A stretch of 64,000 bases of DNA from Cephaloticoccus primus (GTDB lineage Bacteria > Verrucomicrobiota > Verrucomicrobiia > Opitutales > Opitutaceae): assembly GCF_001580015.1 (NCBI RefSeq), contig NZ_LSZQ01000030.1:60601-124600 (forward strand). The letters run 5' to 3'. Each line of letters starts with the position of its first letter. The stretch's first letter is position 1. The position numbers and the translations under genes were made by a program. Positions 46,301 through 55,114 of the stretch are shown here, piece after piece. The notes under the pieces were generated by a model. It saw only the letters and a program-made list of their open reading frames with translations, did no database searches and was not told the DNA's origin.

Positions 46301-46985
46301 GCCCGGGTTTGCCATGACCTCGGACACTCTCTCCAAAGGCTATGAATTCGAACTTACCGCCAATCCGACGCCGAGCTGGCGCATCGCCTTTAACGCCGCA
46401 AAAACTACTGCCACTCGGCTCAATGTCGGCAGCGAAGAGACCGTGGCTTTTGTAAACTACATAAGCGAAAAAATCGCAGGCCCCGCCGGTGACCTGCGCC
46501 AATTCTCCGGTGGGCCCACTGCCAATACCATGCGCATCAACTGGAACAACGGCATCGGGGCCTACACGCTGATGAAGCTCCAGGAGGGCTCTCTAGCCCC
46601 CGAACTGCGCCGCTGGCGATATACGCTAGTCACCAACTACACCTTTAGCCACGACTTCCTGAAGGGCGTGAGCCTCGGGGCCTCCTACCGTTGGCAAGAC
46701 AAGGTCGTAATCGGCTATCCGGTGATCGAGCCGAGCCCCGGCCAATACACCTTTGACCTCACACGCCCTTACTACGGTCCCAGCGAAGACTCACTAGACT
46801 TATGGCTCGGTTACGAACGGAAAATCGGGCTACGCCTCGGCTGGAAAATCCAAATAAACCTCCGCAACGCCTTCACCCGCAACCGACTCATCCCCATCTC
46901 CGTGCAACCAGATGGCCACACCTGGGCCGCTGCACGCATCGCCCCCGGCCGAGAATGGTTCATCACCAATACCTTCACGTTTTAA
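43377..46985 (+). CDS. TonB-dependent outer-membrane receptor, large SusC-free Opitutae type
   Basis: This 1202-residue outer-membrane protein has a signal peptide (residues 1-~26), the linker 'EIVRLSPFEISAHSTVGYAATETLAGTRI' typical of Opitutae receptors, and a plug domain ('VGSAISVVTREFMGDIGATDNTTLLQYV', 'NVDRVDIQRGPNSILFGLGKPAGIIN'). A very long 22-strand barrel ends 'WFITNTFTF' with the terminal aromatic needed for BAM insertion. No SusD partner is adjacent. Its position beside LacI, GH67 and GH35 suggests uptake of a glucuronic-acid-bearing oligosaccharide, though iron or other ligands cannot be ruled out. Confidence 0.92.
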   Translation: MNPSRMFAVALVTPALVSAVALAQAAPLQRSPVSTSTPEVDPTDEEIVRLSPFEISAHSTVGYAATETLAGTRIRTQLRDVGSAISVVTREFMGDIGATDNTTLLQYVTNAEVGGVRSTYGGFGNGTSVDEEAALSSPHSNNRVRGLSAADNTRDYFGTDIPWDGFNVDRVDIQRGPNSILFGLGKPAGIINASLRNAEFQNRHTLDLRFASHDSRRTSLDINRELIRGTLALRVSGLWDHDKFKQRPAFEDDERVYAALRYDPKLFARRGFHTSLRVKFEHGDIKANRPRTLPPIDRISPWFRPASPGEDNPFGGMGKLTLKNGFTAEREDTPPAGGDQMGQARASDPDFNPWVTGRGDGQQPLYFIDGSTGQLYRLYGDYANNGARNPDGTARTNNATTIGRRYSRPFYGINGLPGYATQARLPGYEYGQYREQTLNDPSVFDFYSTLIDGPNKSEREDWDAFNLSLTQTGWDDRFGIELSYDRQDYTQRNESYLGYQPALEIDILEQFQDLQANPNLGRAFVQSAGRGASYKSQREYRRSSLFAELRGEDFIKSDWLRRLVNKHHFNGVYSSEKFKTERRTWIPYASPQSWDDYQTLALGIFERPPLAVNYLGDSLLGNSSAVGTGLPGLTAPLDLRSGPVYHFNTTWNSAVPFDAPFSAPPGMQDVYDEGALTQASNLDNYIGWNSDFNYDVLRYADGDERLTRSAAKALRRSQSYAGSWQGYWWDGAFVTTLGWRYDVVRGKDVQAPATGPRNALDLSPAGYSLPSRWSSEFKSHSLSKSAVLHLNTLFSSPQRDPLPLNVSLSYSESENFEISGTRRNLYGQVIDNPSGETKDYGVLLASKNNRYSLRVTKYEARVSNATTQVGDLNILGNIIVHGLRWRNVFLYDLNAYTLDTAGGPNTWRYNYEPDIAAGETQAEAAAREAAAIAAWNEIQEELPAQFFEAWGFQPPTDLSNPDPAHVYAYGPDSPPPGFAMTSDTLSKGYEFELTANPTPSWRIAFNAAKTTATRLNVGSEETVAFVNYISEKIAGPAGDLRQFSGGPTANTMRINWNNGIGAYTLMKLQEGSLAPELRRWRYTLVTNYTFSHDFLKGVSLGASYRWQDKVVIGYPVIEPSPGQYTFDLTRPYYGPSEDSLDLWLGYERKIGLRLGWKIQINLRNAFTRNRLIPISVQPDGHTWAAARIAPGREWFITNTFTF

Positions 46986-47042
46986 CCCCACCAAGCCCCC
47001 GCCTCCCCTAACAATTGCCCCCCCGAGAGTTCGCCACACACG

Positions 47043-48143
47043 CTACCCACCTTCCGCGCAGCTCTTGACCGGACAACTCGCACCCTCGTGCCAGGTACCG
47101 CCGACATAGGTCGTCTTGGGATTGGCGGGCACACCGTATTTGCCGTGCTGGAGTTGCCCGGCGAGAATTTCCACCGCCACCGCTCCGACCGTCTTATGGT
47201 TTTGCTCGACACCCGCGGTCGCTCCGTCCGCGCACTCCAGAAACAAATCCACCAGTGCGACGTCGCTCGGTACTCGCAGCCCCAAACGCTTCATTACTGG
47301 CAACACAAAACTGCTCTTACTCAAAATCACCTCGGGGCGATATTTCTCAAACCATTGGGCAAAGCTGCGCCCCTCGACAAGCAACTCGCACGCCCCCTCA
47401 GCAAGCCAAGCATTCATAGGTTCTGGTTTTGGATAAAGGTGAGCGGGGATGCGCTCCCTCGGACGCAAAACCTGCTGCTCACACAGGTAGCCTGCCATCC
47501 AAAGGTGATCGACCGTGTAGTCCCACCCCCGATGCATTACCAAACCGATCCGTCGGTACCCCCTCGCGATCACCTTACGCATCGCTAGCCGCACAATGTC
47601 GCACTGATTATTCGTCACGCTGTGTAAGGACGGGCGGTGAGGGAAATAGTCTATCTTCACCGCGCTAAACTTCTCCCAATCGAAGTCCAATACATCCCCC
47701 CGCTCGCGCCCATGAGAGCCAAGGAGCACCCCGTTGATACCGCGCGAGTACAGAATCTCGCCGAGCCGCTTCTGCGTCATCTTGGGTTCGCCCAACCAGA
47801 AGTGCTCCAGCTTATAGCCGATCTCTTGAGCCTTGGCCTGCGCCCCAATATAAAAATCAGGGTGCGCGGTCGTCTCCTTCCAGCCCCAGCGCGTCGCCCA
47901 ATTCGTCACATAGGCGAGAGTCGGCGTATTGCGCTTCGCCATCACTCCCTTCCGGTACGCCACGAGCGCACTCATAAGAGGGTCGGGCCGGTAACTCATT
48001 TTTTTGGCAAGCGCCTTTATCCGCTTCCGGGTGGCTTCGGGCAGGCGAGGACAGTCCCGCAGCGCAAGCGAAACCGTTGTCACGTGACATCCCGCCTTTC
48101 TCGCGATGTCAGCGAGAGTCACGCGCTTTTGTGAAACAGGCAT
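47043..48143 (-). CDS. LacI family transcriptional regulator
   Basis: This 366-residue regulator has an N-terminal LacI helix-turn-helix 'VTLADIARKAGCHVTTVSLALRDCPRLPEATRKRIKALAKKMSYRPDP' (residues ~8-55), then a periplasmic-binding-protein-like sensor domain. It starts at the ATG ending 48143. An upstream extension exists in the frame but is Pro-rich and unlike LacI. The gene faces the GH67 gene divergently, and a GTTAGCGC-containing candidate operator lies between them. The sensor 'ITNNQCDIVRLAMRKVIARGYRRIGLV' is typical. The ligand is likely a sugar from the locus. Confidence 0.94.
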   Translation of the reverse strand: MPVSQKRVTLADIARKAGCHVTTVSLALRDCPRLPEATRKRIKALAKKMSYRPDPLMSALVAYRKGVMAKRNTPTLAYVTNWATRWGWKETTAHPDFYIGAQAKAQEIGYKLEHFWLGEPKMTQKRLGEILYSRGINGVLLGSHGRERGDVLDFDWEKFSAVKIDYFPHRPSLHSVTNNQCDIVRLAMRKVIARGYRRIGLVMHRGWDYTVDHLWMAGYLCEQQVLRPRERIPAHLYPKPEPMNAWLAEGACELLVEGRSFAQWFEKYRPEVILSKSSFVLPVMKRLGLRVPSDVALVDLFLECADGATAGVEQNHKTVGAVAVEILAGQLQHGKYGVPANPKTTYVGGTWHEGASCPVKSCAEGG

Positions 48144-48267
48144 GGGGGGGGAGGGGGTAAGCGGGGTTGGGTAAAGCCACACCAACGCGGGCGGGCACGC
48201 AGGGGTAGAACGCACAGAAAGCGCGGGGCAGGACTTGGGCTATAGTCGAGCAAGGCTCAAGTCTACT

Positions 48268-48280
48268 GTTAGCGCGCAAC
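48268..48280. promoter_or_regulatory. Candidate LacI operator upstream of GH67
   Basis: GTTAGCGCGCAAC, an imperfect palindrome with the GTTAGCGC half typical of LacI-family sites, 73 bp before the GH67 start and ~125 bp before the lacI-type start. A related sequence lies at 52293-52305. Confidence 0.4.
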
Positions 48281-48352
48281 GACACTTCCGACGAGCAATT
48301 GGGCACGTTTTGATCTGTTGCGTGGAGATACTCCCAAATCCCCCGACGCCCG

Positions 48353-50518
48353 ATGCGCTGCTTTCTACCCATACTCTTCGCCGCTGTTCTAATGTCCCCT
48401 TCTCACTACGCCGAAGATGGTTACGCACTCTGGTTACGCTACCCACGGCTGGCTCCCGATAGCACCAGCCCCGGCGCAGACGAGTGCCCCCGGTTTACTA
48501 TTATTTTGGCCACACCAACCGGCCAAGAAACACCCACGCTCGCCTTGGCTCAAGCTGAGCTCGAAACCGCACTCCGCCACCTTTACGGTCAGCCCCCCTT
48601 GGTGCGGCTCGAAGCAGTTGACACCGACTCGTTGCCTTACGCGCTCCGCGCAAACGACACCAAAGCCCGCGAAGGGTTCCTCATCGCCCCGTTTACCACC
48701 AGCCCGCAAAACAACACCTCGTCCTCGCCCGTGCTCCGCATCGCGGCAGCAAGCGACACCGGTATCCTTTACGGAGTCTTCGCGCTGCTACGCCAGCTAC
48801 AGCTTAGCGACCAGCCCTTCAGCAATATCGCTATCACCAGCGTTCCGAGCATCGCTCACCGGCTGCTCAACCACTGGGACAATCTCGACGGTTTCGTAGA
48901 ACGCGGCTACGCGGGAAACTCACTTTGGCGCTGGGAAGAGTTACCCGATGAACTTGATCCACGCTATCGCGACTACGCCCGGGCAATGGCTTCGCTCGGG
49001 CTAAACGGCACCGTGCTCAACAACGTCAATGCCGACGCCCGCATCCTCACTACCGAATACCTGCTCAAAGTGGCCGCACTCGCCGACCTTTTCCGAGCCT
49101 ACGGCTTGCGGGTTTATTTGAGTGCGCGGTTTAGCGCACCAATCGAAATCGGCGAGCTCCACACCGGCGACCCACTCGCCACTGAGGTCGCCGCATGGTG
49201 GCGCGCCAAGGCAGCCGAGATCTACGCGCTCATCCCCGACTTCGGTGGCTTTTTGGTAAAGGCCAACTCCGAAGGGCAACCCGGCCCGCATGACTACGGC
49301 CGCAGCCATGCCGAAGGAGCAAACATGCTCGCCGAAGCACTCGCCCCACACGGCGGGATCGTCATCTGGCGCGCCTTTGTCTACTCGCCCGACAATAAGA
49401 CCGACCGCGTTAAACAGGCCTATAACGAATTTCTTCCTCTGGATGGTAACTTCGCGCCCAACGTCGTCCTCCAAATCAAGAATGGCCCGCTGGACTTCAT
49501 GCCGCGTGAACCGTTTTCGCCACTCTTCGGCGCGATGCGCCAAACCCCGCTGGCTGCCGAGCTACAAATCACCCAAGAGTACCTCGGCCAACAACACCAA
49601 GTCGCCTTCCTTGCACCGATGTGGAAGGAGTTCCTCACATCCGAAACCTACACGCAGGGTCCCGGCTCTACGGTCGCCAAGGTCATTGATGGTACGCTGA
49701 ACGGCCACCCATTGAGCCTAATCTCCGGTGTAGCCAATACCGGCAGTGATCGCAATTGGACAGGGCACCCACTCGCCCAAGCTAATTGGTACGCCTACGG
49801 GAGGCTCGCTTGGGATCACACACTCACCAGCGGGAAAATCGCCCACGAATGGGCGCAGCTCACATTCCGCAACGCCCGCTCATTCGACCCCGAAACTGTA
49901 GAAACGATTGAGAAGCTGCTACTCGGCTCGCGCGAAACAGTCGTCAACTACTCCATGCCACTCGGGCTTCACCACATCATGGCCACGGCTCACCATTACG
50001 GCCCGGGCCCTTGGGTAGACAACCTGCACCGCGACGATTGGAACCCCACTTACTACCACCGCGCCGATGAGCAGGGACTGGGCTTTGACCGCACAGCGAC
50101 CGGCTCCAACGCACTCTCCCAATACGCCCCTGAGCTCCAGACCCTCTGGGGAAACCCCGACACTTGCCCGCCCGAATTCCTTCTTTGGTTTCACCACCTG
50201 CCTTGGGATTACCGACTGAGCACCGGTCACACACTCTGGGACAAGCTCTGCCTGAGCTATCAACAAGGCGTCGAAGAAGCACAAGCGATGCTCTCCACTT
50301 GGGAAAAGCTCGCAGGGAAAGTCGACACGGAGCGCTTCACTGACGTTCGGCAGCGGCTCGCTCGCCAAGTCACCGACGCCATTACCTGGCGCGACTCCTG
50401 CCTCCTCTATTTTCAAACTTTTTCCAAGCGCCCGTTCCCCGCTGGGGTTGAGCCGCCTCCCCATTCACTCAGCTATTATCAATCTCTGCGCCCTGAAAGT
50501 ACCCCGGGCAACCCTTGA
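48353..50518 (+). CDS. GH67 alpha-glucuronidase
   Basis: This 721-residue enzyme removes (4-O-methyl)-alpha-D-glucuronic acid from xylo-oligosaccharides. It begins with a signal peptide (~1-20), an N-terminal beta domain with 'ILYGVFALLRQLQL', then the GH67 barrel: 'HRLLNHWDNLDGFVERGYAG', the acid Glu307 in 'VKANSEGQPGP', and Asp364 ('LDGNFAPN') with Glu386 ('MPREPFSP'), matching the catalytic trio of characterised GH67. The C-terminal helical domain is complete. Export suggests periplasmic action, as in membrane-linked forms. Convergent with the GH35 gene with a 6-bp gap. Confidence 0.96.
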   Translation: MRCFLPILFAAVLMSPSHYAEDGYALWLRYPRLAPDSTSPGADECPRFTIILATPTGQETPTLALAQAELETALRHLYGQPPLVRLEAVDTDSLPYALRANDTKAREGFLIAPFTTSPQNNTSSSPVLRIAAASDTGILYGVFALLRQLQLSDQPFSNIAITSVPSIAHRLLNHWDNLDGFVERGYAGNSLWRWEELPDELDPRYRDYARAMASLGLNGTVLNNVNADARILTTEYLLKVAALADLFRAYGLRVYLSARFSAPIEIGELHTGDPLATEVAAWWRAKAAEIYALIPDFGGFLVKANSEGQPGPHDYGRSHAEGANMLAEALAPHGGIVIWRAFVYSPDNKTDRVKQAYNEFLPLDGNFAPNVVLQIKNGPLDFMPREPFSPLFGAMRQTPLAAELQITQEYLGQQHQVAFLAPMWKEFLTSETYTQGPGSTVAKVIDGTLNGHPLSLISGVANTGSDRNWTGHPLAQANWYAYGRLAWDHTLTSGKIAHEWAQLTFRNARSFDPETVETIEKLLLGSRETVVNYSMPLGLHHIMATAHHYGPGPWVDNLHRDDWNPTYYHRADEQGLGFDRTATGSNALSQYAPELQTLWGNPDTCPPEFLLWFHHLPWDYRLSTGHTLWDKLCLSYQQGVEEAQAMLSTWEKLAGKVDTERFTDVRQRLARQVTDAITWRDSCLLYFQTFSKRPFPAGVEPPPHSLSYYQSLRPESTPGNP

Positions 50519-50524
50519 TGAGCT

Positions 50525-52279
50525 TCAGCGGTATCGATAAAGCCGCACTCGCTGGATACAAAAACGGCCCGGCTCCAACCGCACATGGCGGCCCTGATGG
50601 GTTTGATCCCCATTTAGCCAGCGGACGTGCTGCCAGTCTCCGTGCTCGTCGAAACGCCCCTCCTCCACATTGAGTAACCCCGCTTGCCAAGCTCCCGTTT
50701 CAGCCGATGCAAAGGTCAAGGTCAGCCCCATTCCTGCAAAGAGAAATTCGTCCTCGCCTAGCATGAGCACCAGCCCCCCAGCCGGGGACAGCTGGCCCGG
50801 CATCGCGCCAGCGACACCCACTCCATCGAAAACGGAGTTATCCTGCCCAACGATAACCGCTCCCCCCTCTCCCAGAGAATACGGAGCAGTGTGCTCAAAG
50901 TGAGCGTAAATGGTCCAGTTTCCTAAGCGCACTTGCTGCGGCTGCTTGGTCTCTGCGCTCTCTTTTAGGAGTCCCGCGCTTTGGCGCGCACCGCTCTTCT
51001 CATGAGAAGGCCTGAACAACGGGGTAAGTTGGCGAATGAGGTCATAGCTCGCCGCCAGATAACTGGCCGTCGGCTCGGGGGTAGACTCGATTGCAAAAGG
51101 CGAAAACCCTATCGCGCGGTGCTCACCCAAAACATAGAGCGCATGAATCGCCGCCTCGTTGCTGCGAAGTGCCTCTGGGATAAAGAGCGGATTAGCGTCC
51201 CGAGCATAGTGTCGAGCCCAGTAAGTGAAGTTTTGGAAGTAAATATCCGGCGCCAAAAACGAGAGCGATGGAGCTCCTGCTCGCCACACATCGAACAAAT
51301 GCGGAAGCGGCCCTCCACTCGGGTACTGCCCCGGCTGATAGCCCGGGCGAATGAGTGCTGCGTTCGTATAAAGCGGCAACGCGAGCTCGGCTAACCCGGC
51401 TGAGGCGACCTGTTCCGTATAACACGCAAATTGCCACGCCATGAAGATCTCTTCGGCCTCCACACCTTCACCGAAAACCTCTGCCCAAGTCCCCTCCTCA
51501 ATATGCGCTCCCACTCTTGCCCTTCCTCTGAGCAACTGGTTCGTCGCAAGCGAGTCGCTCGCCGCGCGCTCACGCAGGGACTTCAACAACGCGGCGGGAA
51601 CTGGCCCGCTAAACGCTTGATCCGCCTCTGGTCGATGATCGCGCGGCTCGGGAATCATCCCGATCTCATTTTCCACCTGCACCAAGATGACCGTATGTTC
51701 GCCATCATTTTCGCGGAGGTAGCGCATCAACGCCGCAAAGGCACGGGAATCGGCTTCAGCATTGGCCGCGACAAAGGGCGACAAAATCTCGTGAGCACGT
51801 CCCGCTGAATCAAGTACACGCGGGAAGCGCATCGTATCACGCTTTACCCACGCAGGCACGTAAGCCGACATACTGTTTTTCCACGAGCCAAACCAGAGTA
51901 ACACCAACCGCATGTCATTCGCCCGCGCATCGGCTAGTAAGCCCTCTACCGTCGCAAAATCGAACTGGCCCTCTTCCGCTTCGATCAGGTTCCAATAAAC
52001 AGGGGCAAGGACAGTGTTGAGGTTTAGCGCGCGCAGCTTCGCCCAACTAGGTCGCAGGTAGTCCGGCTCACCGTGAGAGTTCGAAAGCTCTCCTCCCCGC
52101 ACAAAAAAAGGCCGCCCATCGACGATCAGTTGCCCCTCTCGTAGATGTGGGACTGAGGGTTCGGCGGAGGCGGCAAAAACGGTCATGGCAGAGCAAAGCA
52201 GGCCGAGGGAAATAGAGAAGTAGGCACTCACTTGGAGGGGGGGCAGAAAACAGAACCAAGCAATTCCTCCTCGCTCCAC
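50525..52279 (-). CDS. GH35 beta-galactosidase with DUF5597-type C-terminus
   Basis: This 584-residue protein has an acid/base Glu in 'VQVENEIG' (Glu205) and nucleophile Glu369 in 'LFIPEALR', both in the GH35 barrel ('SNSHGEPDYLRPSWAKLRALNLNTV', 'APVYWNLIEAEEGQFDF'). The C-terminal ~120 residues match the DUF5597 beta domain seen in GH35 proteins of Caulobacter type. A signal segment (~20-38, 'SISLGLLCSAMTVFAASA') follows an odd hydrophilic start; a GTG at 52231 gives a cleaner signal peptide. It probably cleaves beta-galactose from side chains of the same polymer. Confidence 0.92.
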   Translation of the reverse strand: MERGGIAWFCFLPPLQVSAYFSISLGLLCSAMTVFAASAEPSVPHLREGQLIVDGRPFFVRGGELSNSHGEPDYLRPSWAKLRALNLNTVLAPVYWNLIEAEEGQFDFATVEGLLADARANDMRLVLLWFGSWKNSMSAYVPAWVKRDTMRFPRVLDSAGRAHEILSPFVAANAEADSRAFAALMRYLRENDGEHTVILVQVENEIGMIPEPRDHRPEADQAFSGPVPAALLKSLRERAASDSLATNQLLRGRARVGAHIEEGTWAEVFGEGVEAEEIFMAWQFACYTEQVASAGLAELALPLYTNAALIRPGYQPGQYPSGGPLPHLFDVWRAGAPSLSFLAPDIYFQNFTYWARHYARDANPLFIPEALRSNEAAIHALYVLGEHRAIGFSPFAIESTPEPTASYLAASYDLIRQLTPLFRPSHEKSGARQSAGLLKESAETKQPQQVRLGNWTIYAHFEHTAPYSLGEGGAVIVGQDNSVFDGVGVAGAMPGQLSPAGGLVLMLGEDEFLFAGMGLTLTFASAETGAWQAGLLNVEEGRFDEHGDWQHVRWLNGDQTHQGRHVRLEPGRFCIQRVRLYRYR

Positions 52280-52292
52280 ATTCTCAAAACCA

Positions 52293-52305
52293 GTGCTGCG
52301 CTAAC
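52293..52305. promoter_or_regulatory. Candidate LacI operator upstream of GH35
   Basis: On the minus strand GTTAGCGCAGCAC, sharing GTTAGCGC with the site at 48268. It lies 14 bp before the longest GH35 start and 62 bp before the alternative GTG, which fits the shorter start better. Confidence 0.35.
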
Positions 52306-52360
52306 TGTTGACCGTGGTCATCAAAGCTACACGCACAAGCAACCTGAACGACCGTCTCCC

Positions 52361-53614
52361 CTAACGGGTGCGCGGCTCGAAGTGCAGTATGCCGCGGCGG
52401 ATGAGTGCGAAGCCGCCCGCGCCCAAGCTCTGCCGCGTGCTCTGCCCGCGCTCCACTGCGGCGAGCAAGTGTTCGAAGGCCGCGCGGGAGAGCGCGGGTG
52501 CGCCTGCGAATTCGCGCAGCCAGCGGTGCAACACCCGCCGCAGCACCGCTCTCGGCACAGGGGCCAATTCGCGCAGGTTGAGCCCCAGCGACGCGCGACC
52601 AACGGAAGTGCGTCCAGTAGAAAGGACAAAGACCTCCTGTGCCCAGGCGTCCAGGGCGGCGGCGTCTTCGTCGATCCGCTCGCGGGCGAGGGCCATGCCC
52701 GCGAGGGCGTCGCGCCCTCCCGCCCCTCCCGCTCCGCCCGCTGCGGCCGCTGCGGCCACCAGCGCAGGCAGCACATCACGCCGGATGCGGTTGCGAAAGA
52801 AATCGCCCTCCGCGTTCGTGGCATCCTCCCGCCAGGGGATTTCGCAGTGACGCAGTGCCGCTTCGATCTGTGCGCGCGACAGCGTGAGCAGCGGCCTCAG
52901 GTGCACTCTCCCCTCCCGCCCGCCACTCACGCCCCCATCGACGCTCCCGCATCGGCCGCCCCGAGCCTGCCGCTCCCGCCCTACTGTTTTGCCCTCCTGC
53001 GCTGCATCGGCGTTTTTTTCTTCACCGCTGCGGATCAGCTGCACGGGGCGCGGCGCAGCGAGGCCGCCCGGCCCACTGCCGCGTGTCAGCCGCATGAGCA
53101 GGGTTTCCGCCACGTCGTTTTGCTGGTGGCCGAGCCAGAGCAATCGCGCGCGCGCGGCGGCCATTTTTTTGGCAAAAAACGCAAAGCGCGCCTCGCGGGC
53201 CTGCGCTTCGCTGCGCAGCGCAAGTGCGGCGGGCCGCCCGCCCCCCTTCCCTCCAGCCCGCCCCACGGCCAGCGGCACGCCCAGCGCGCGACACAATTTT
53301 CTGCAAAACTGCTCGTCCTCATCTGCCGCGGCACCGCGCAGCCGGTGGTTATAATGCAGCGCGAGCAAGTCGCCGCGCCTCGCGGGCCAATGCGCCCACA
53401 AGAGTAACAGGAGCGCAACCGAGTCTGCCCCGCCGGAAAGGGCGACCGCCCAAGGCTTGTGTGCTGAGGACGGCAGCGCAGATGCGGCTGCGGGCGGCTC
53501 CGCGGGCGGCGGGCCCGCGCCAAACGAAAGCGCCTGCTGCTCCAGTCGCCCGATTGGCAAAAGTGCCGCGAGCGCAGCCGCTTTTTCCCGCACACTGGCC
53601 GAGGTGAGTTTCAC
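52361..53614 (-). CDS. tilS: tRNA(Ile)-lysidine synthase
   Basis: This 417-residue N-type ATP-pyrophosphatase modifies C34 of tRNA-Ile2 to lysidine, making it read AUA. The P-loop SGGADS lies at residues 60-65, with 'LLALHYNHRLRGAAADEDEQFCRKLC' and 'LGHQQNDVAETLLMRLTRGSG' as the family core. The GTG ending at 53614 is chosen because it lies just past the serS stop and fits the conserved N-terminus; a longer frame inside serS is Arg-rich noise. It contains several Ala/Gly-rich inserts. Last of a GT9-serS-tilS series. Confidence 0.93.
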   Translation of the reverse strand: MKLTSASVREKAAALAALLPIGRLEQQALSFGAGPPPAEPPAAASALPSSAHKPWAVALSGGADSVALLLLLWAHWPARRGDLLALHYNHRLRGAAADEDEQFCRKLCRALGVPLAVGRAGGKGGGRPAALALRSEAQAREARFAFFAKKMAAARARLLWLGHQQNDVAETLLMRLTRGSGPGGLAAPRPVQLIRSGEEKNADAAQEGKTVGRERQARGGRCGSVDGGVSGGREGRVHLRPLLTLSRAQIEAALRHCEIPWREDATNAEGDFFRNRIRRDVLPALVAAAAAAGGAGGAGGRDALAGMALARERIDEDAAALDAWAQEVFVLSTGRTSVGRASLGLNLRELAPVPRAVLRRVLHRWLREFAGAPALSRAAFEHLLAAVERGQSTRQSLGAGGFALIRRGILHFEPRTR

Positions 53615-53640
53615 GGCACGGCGCCCCCGTTTTCTTCCGC

Positions 53641-55023
53641 TTACGCGAAGCTCAGGTACTCGTCGCCGAAATGGGGCACGAGCGCAGCGGGCAGCTTTAC
53701 GCGGCCATCGGCTTGCAGGTTGTTTTCCAGCAGCGCGGCGAGTACGCGCGGCACGGCGAGACCCGAGCCATTGAGCGTGTGCACGACCTCGGGGCGGCCC
53801 GTCTCCGCCGAGCGGTAGCGGATCTGCGCTCGGCGCGCCTGGAAGGCCTCGAAGTTGGAGCAGCTCGACACTTCGAGCCAGCGCGCCTGGCCGGCGGCCC
53901 AGACTTCGAGGTCGTACTTCTTCGCCTGCGCAAAGCCGAGGTCGCCGCCGCACATCAGCAACACGCGGTAGGGCAGCTCCAGCTTGCGCAGCAGGGCTTC
54001 GGCATCGGCGCGCAGCCCCTCCAGCTCAGCGTAGCTGTGCTTCGGGTGCACCCACTTGAGGAGCTCGACCTTGTCGAACTGGTGCAGGCGGTTGAGGCCG
54101 CGCACGTCCTTGCCGTAGCTGCCCGCCTCGCGCCGGAAGCAGGGGGTGTAGGCGCAGCGGCGGATCGGCAGCGCGGACTCATCGACGATCTCGTCGCGGT
54201 AAAAATTGGTCAGCGGCACCTCGGCGGTCGGCACGGCGTAGAGCGGCTCGCGCGTCTCGTACATTTGCCCCTCCTTGTCGGGGAGCTGGCCCGTAGCGGT
54301 CGCGCTGGCCGCGTTTACAAAAATCGGCGGCGAGACTTCGAGATAGCCCGCCTTCGCGTTTTCGCTCAGGAAAAAGTTGATCAGCGCGCGGGCGAGCCGT
54401 GCCCCCTGACCGATGAAAAACGGAAAGCCCGCGCCGGTGACTTTCGCGCCGCGCGAGAAATCAAAGAGCCGCTCAAAGCCGGGGATCTCCCAGTGCGGGC
54501 GCAGCGCGTTTTGTTGCGCCTCGCCGCCAACACCGGCGGCTGCGGCATCTGCGGCAGTGGCCGCAGTGACGGCCGCGGCGCCCGTCGCGTCAGGCTCAGA
54601 CGAGGCCCCGGCGAGGGCCTCGCGAAATGAAACGGTCGCGGCCCCCCACTCGGCGACCGTCTGGTTTTCCTCCGGTGTGCGACCTTCGGGCACGCTCGGG
54701 TGCGGCAAGTTTGGCAGCGAGAGCATGGCCTCGCGCCAGTGCTCCTCGGTCTCCTTAAGCTGGGCTTCCTTTTCCTTCACGGTCGCCGAGGCGGCCTTCA
54801 TCTCCTGCACCTTCGCCAGAAACTCGGGCGAGCCTTTGGGGAGCGCGGCCATCGCTGTGTTGGCCGTTTTCTGCGCGGCGCGCAGGCTCTCGACTTCGCT
54901 GACCAACGAGCGCCAGGCCGCGTCCAGCGAGAGCACCGCGTCGAGGTCGATATCGAGGTGTTTTTTGGCAATGCCGGCGCGGACGAGTTCGGGGGACTCA
55001 CGCAATAATTTCGGATCGAGCAT
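53641..55023 (-). CDS. serS: Seryl-tRNA synthetase
   Basis: This 460-residue class II synthetase has an N-terminal coiled-coil arm (~1-110, 'KEKEAQLKETEEHWREAMLSLPNLPHPSVPEG') for tRNA binding. The core has 'PTAEVPLTNFYRDEIVDESALPIRRCAYTPCFRREAGSYG' (motif 2) and 'NGSGLAVPRVLAALLENN' (motif 3). A 30-odd residue Ala/Thr-rich insert (~138-172) sits between arm and core, not usual for SerRS. Gap to tilS is 26 bp and to the GT9 gene 91 bp. Confidence 0.97.
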   Translation of the reverse strand: MLDPKLLRESPELVRAGIAKKHLDIDLDAVLSLDAAWRSLVSEVESLRAAQKTANTAMAALPKGSPEFLAKVQEMKAASATVKEKEAQLKETEEHWREAMLSLPNLPHPSVPEGRTPEENQTVAEWGAATVSFREALAGASSEPDATGAAAVTAATAADAAAAGVGGEAQQNALRPHWEIPGFERLFDFSRGAKVTGAGFPFFIGQGARLARALINFFLSENAKAGYLEVSPPIFVNAASATATGQLPDKEGQMYETREPLYAVPTAEVPLTNFYRDEIVDESALPIRRCAYTPCFRREAGSYGKDVRGLNRLHQFDKVELLKWVHPKHSYAELEGLRADAEALLRKLELPYRVLLMCGGDLGFAQAKKYDLEVWAAGQARWLEVSSCSNFEAFQARRAQIRYRSAETGRPEVVHTLNGSGLAVPRVLAALLENNLQADGRVKLPAALVPHFGDEYLSFA

Positions 55024-55114
55024 GGGGGAAAATCAGGAGGGCGCCGCAGCGGGTTTCTATTCAGGTGGGAAAAAGGAGAATGGGGCTGCATCGCCGGATA
55101 CAGGACGACCTTTT

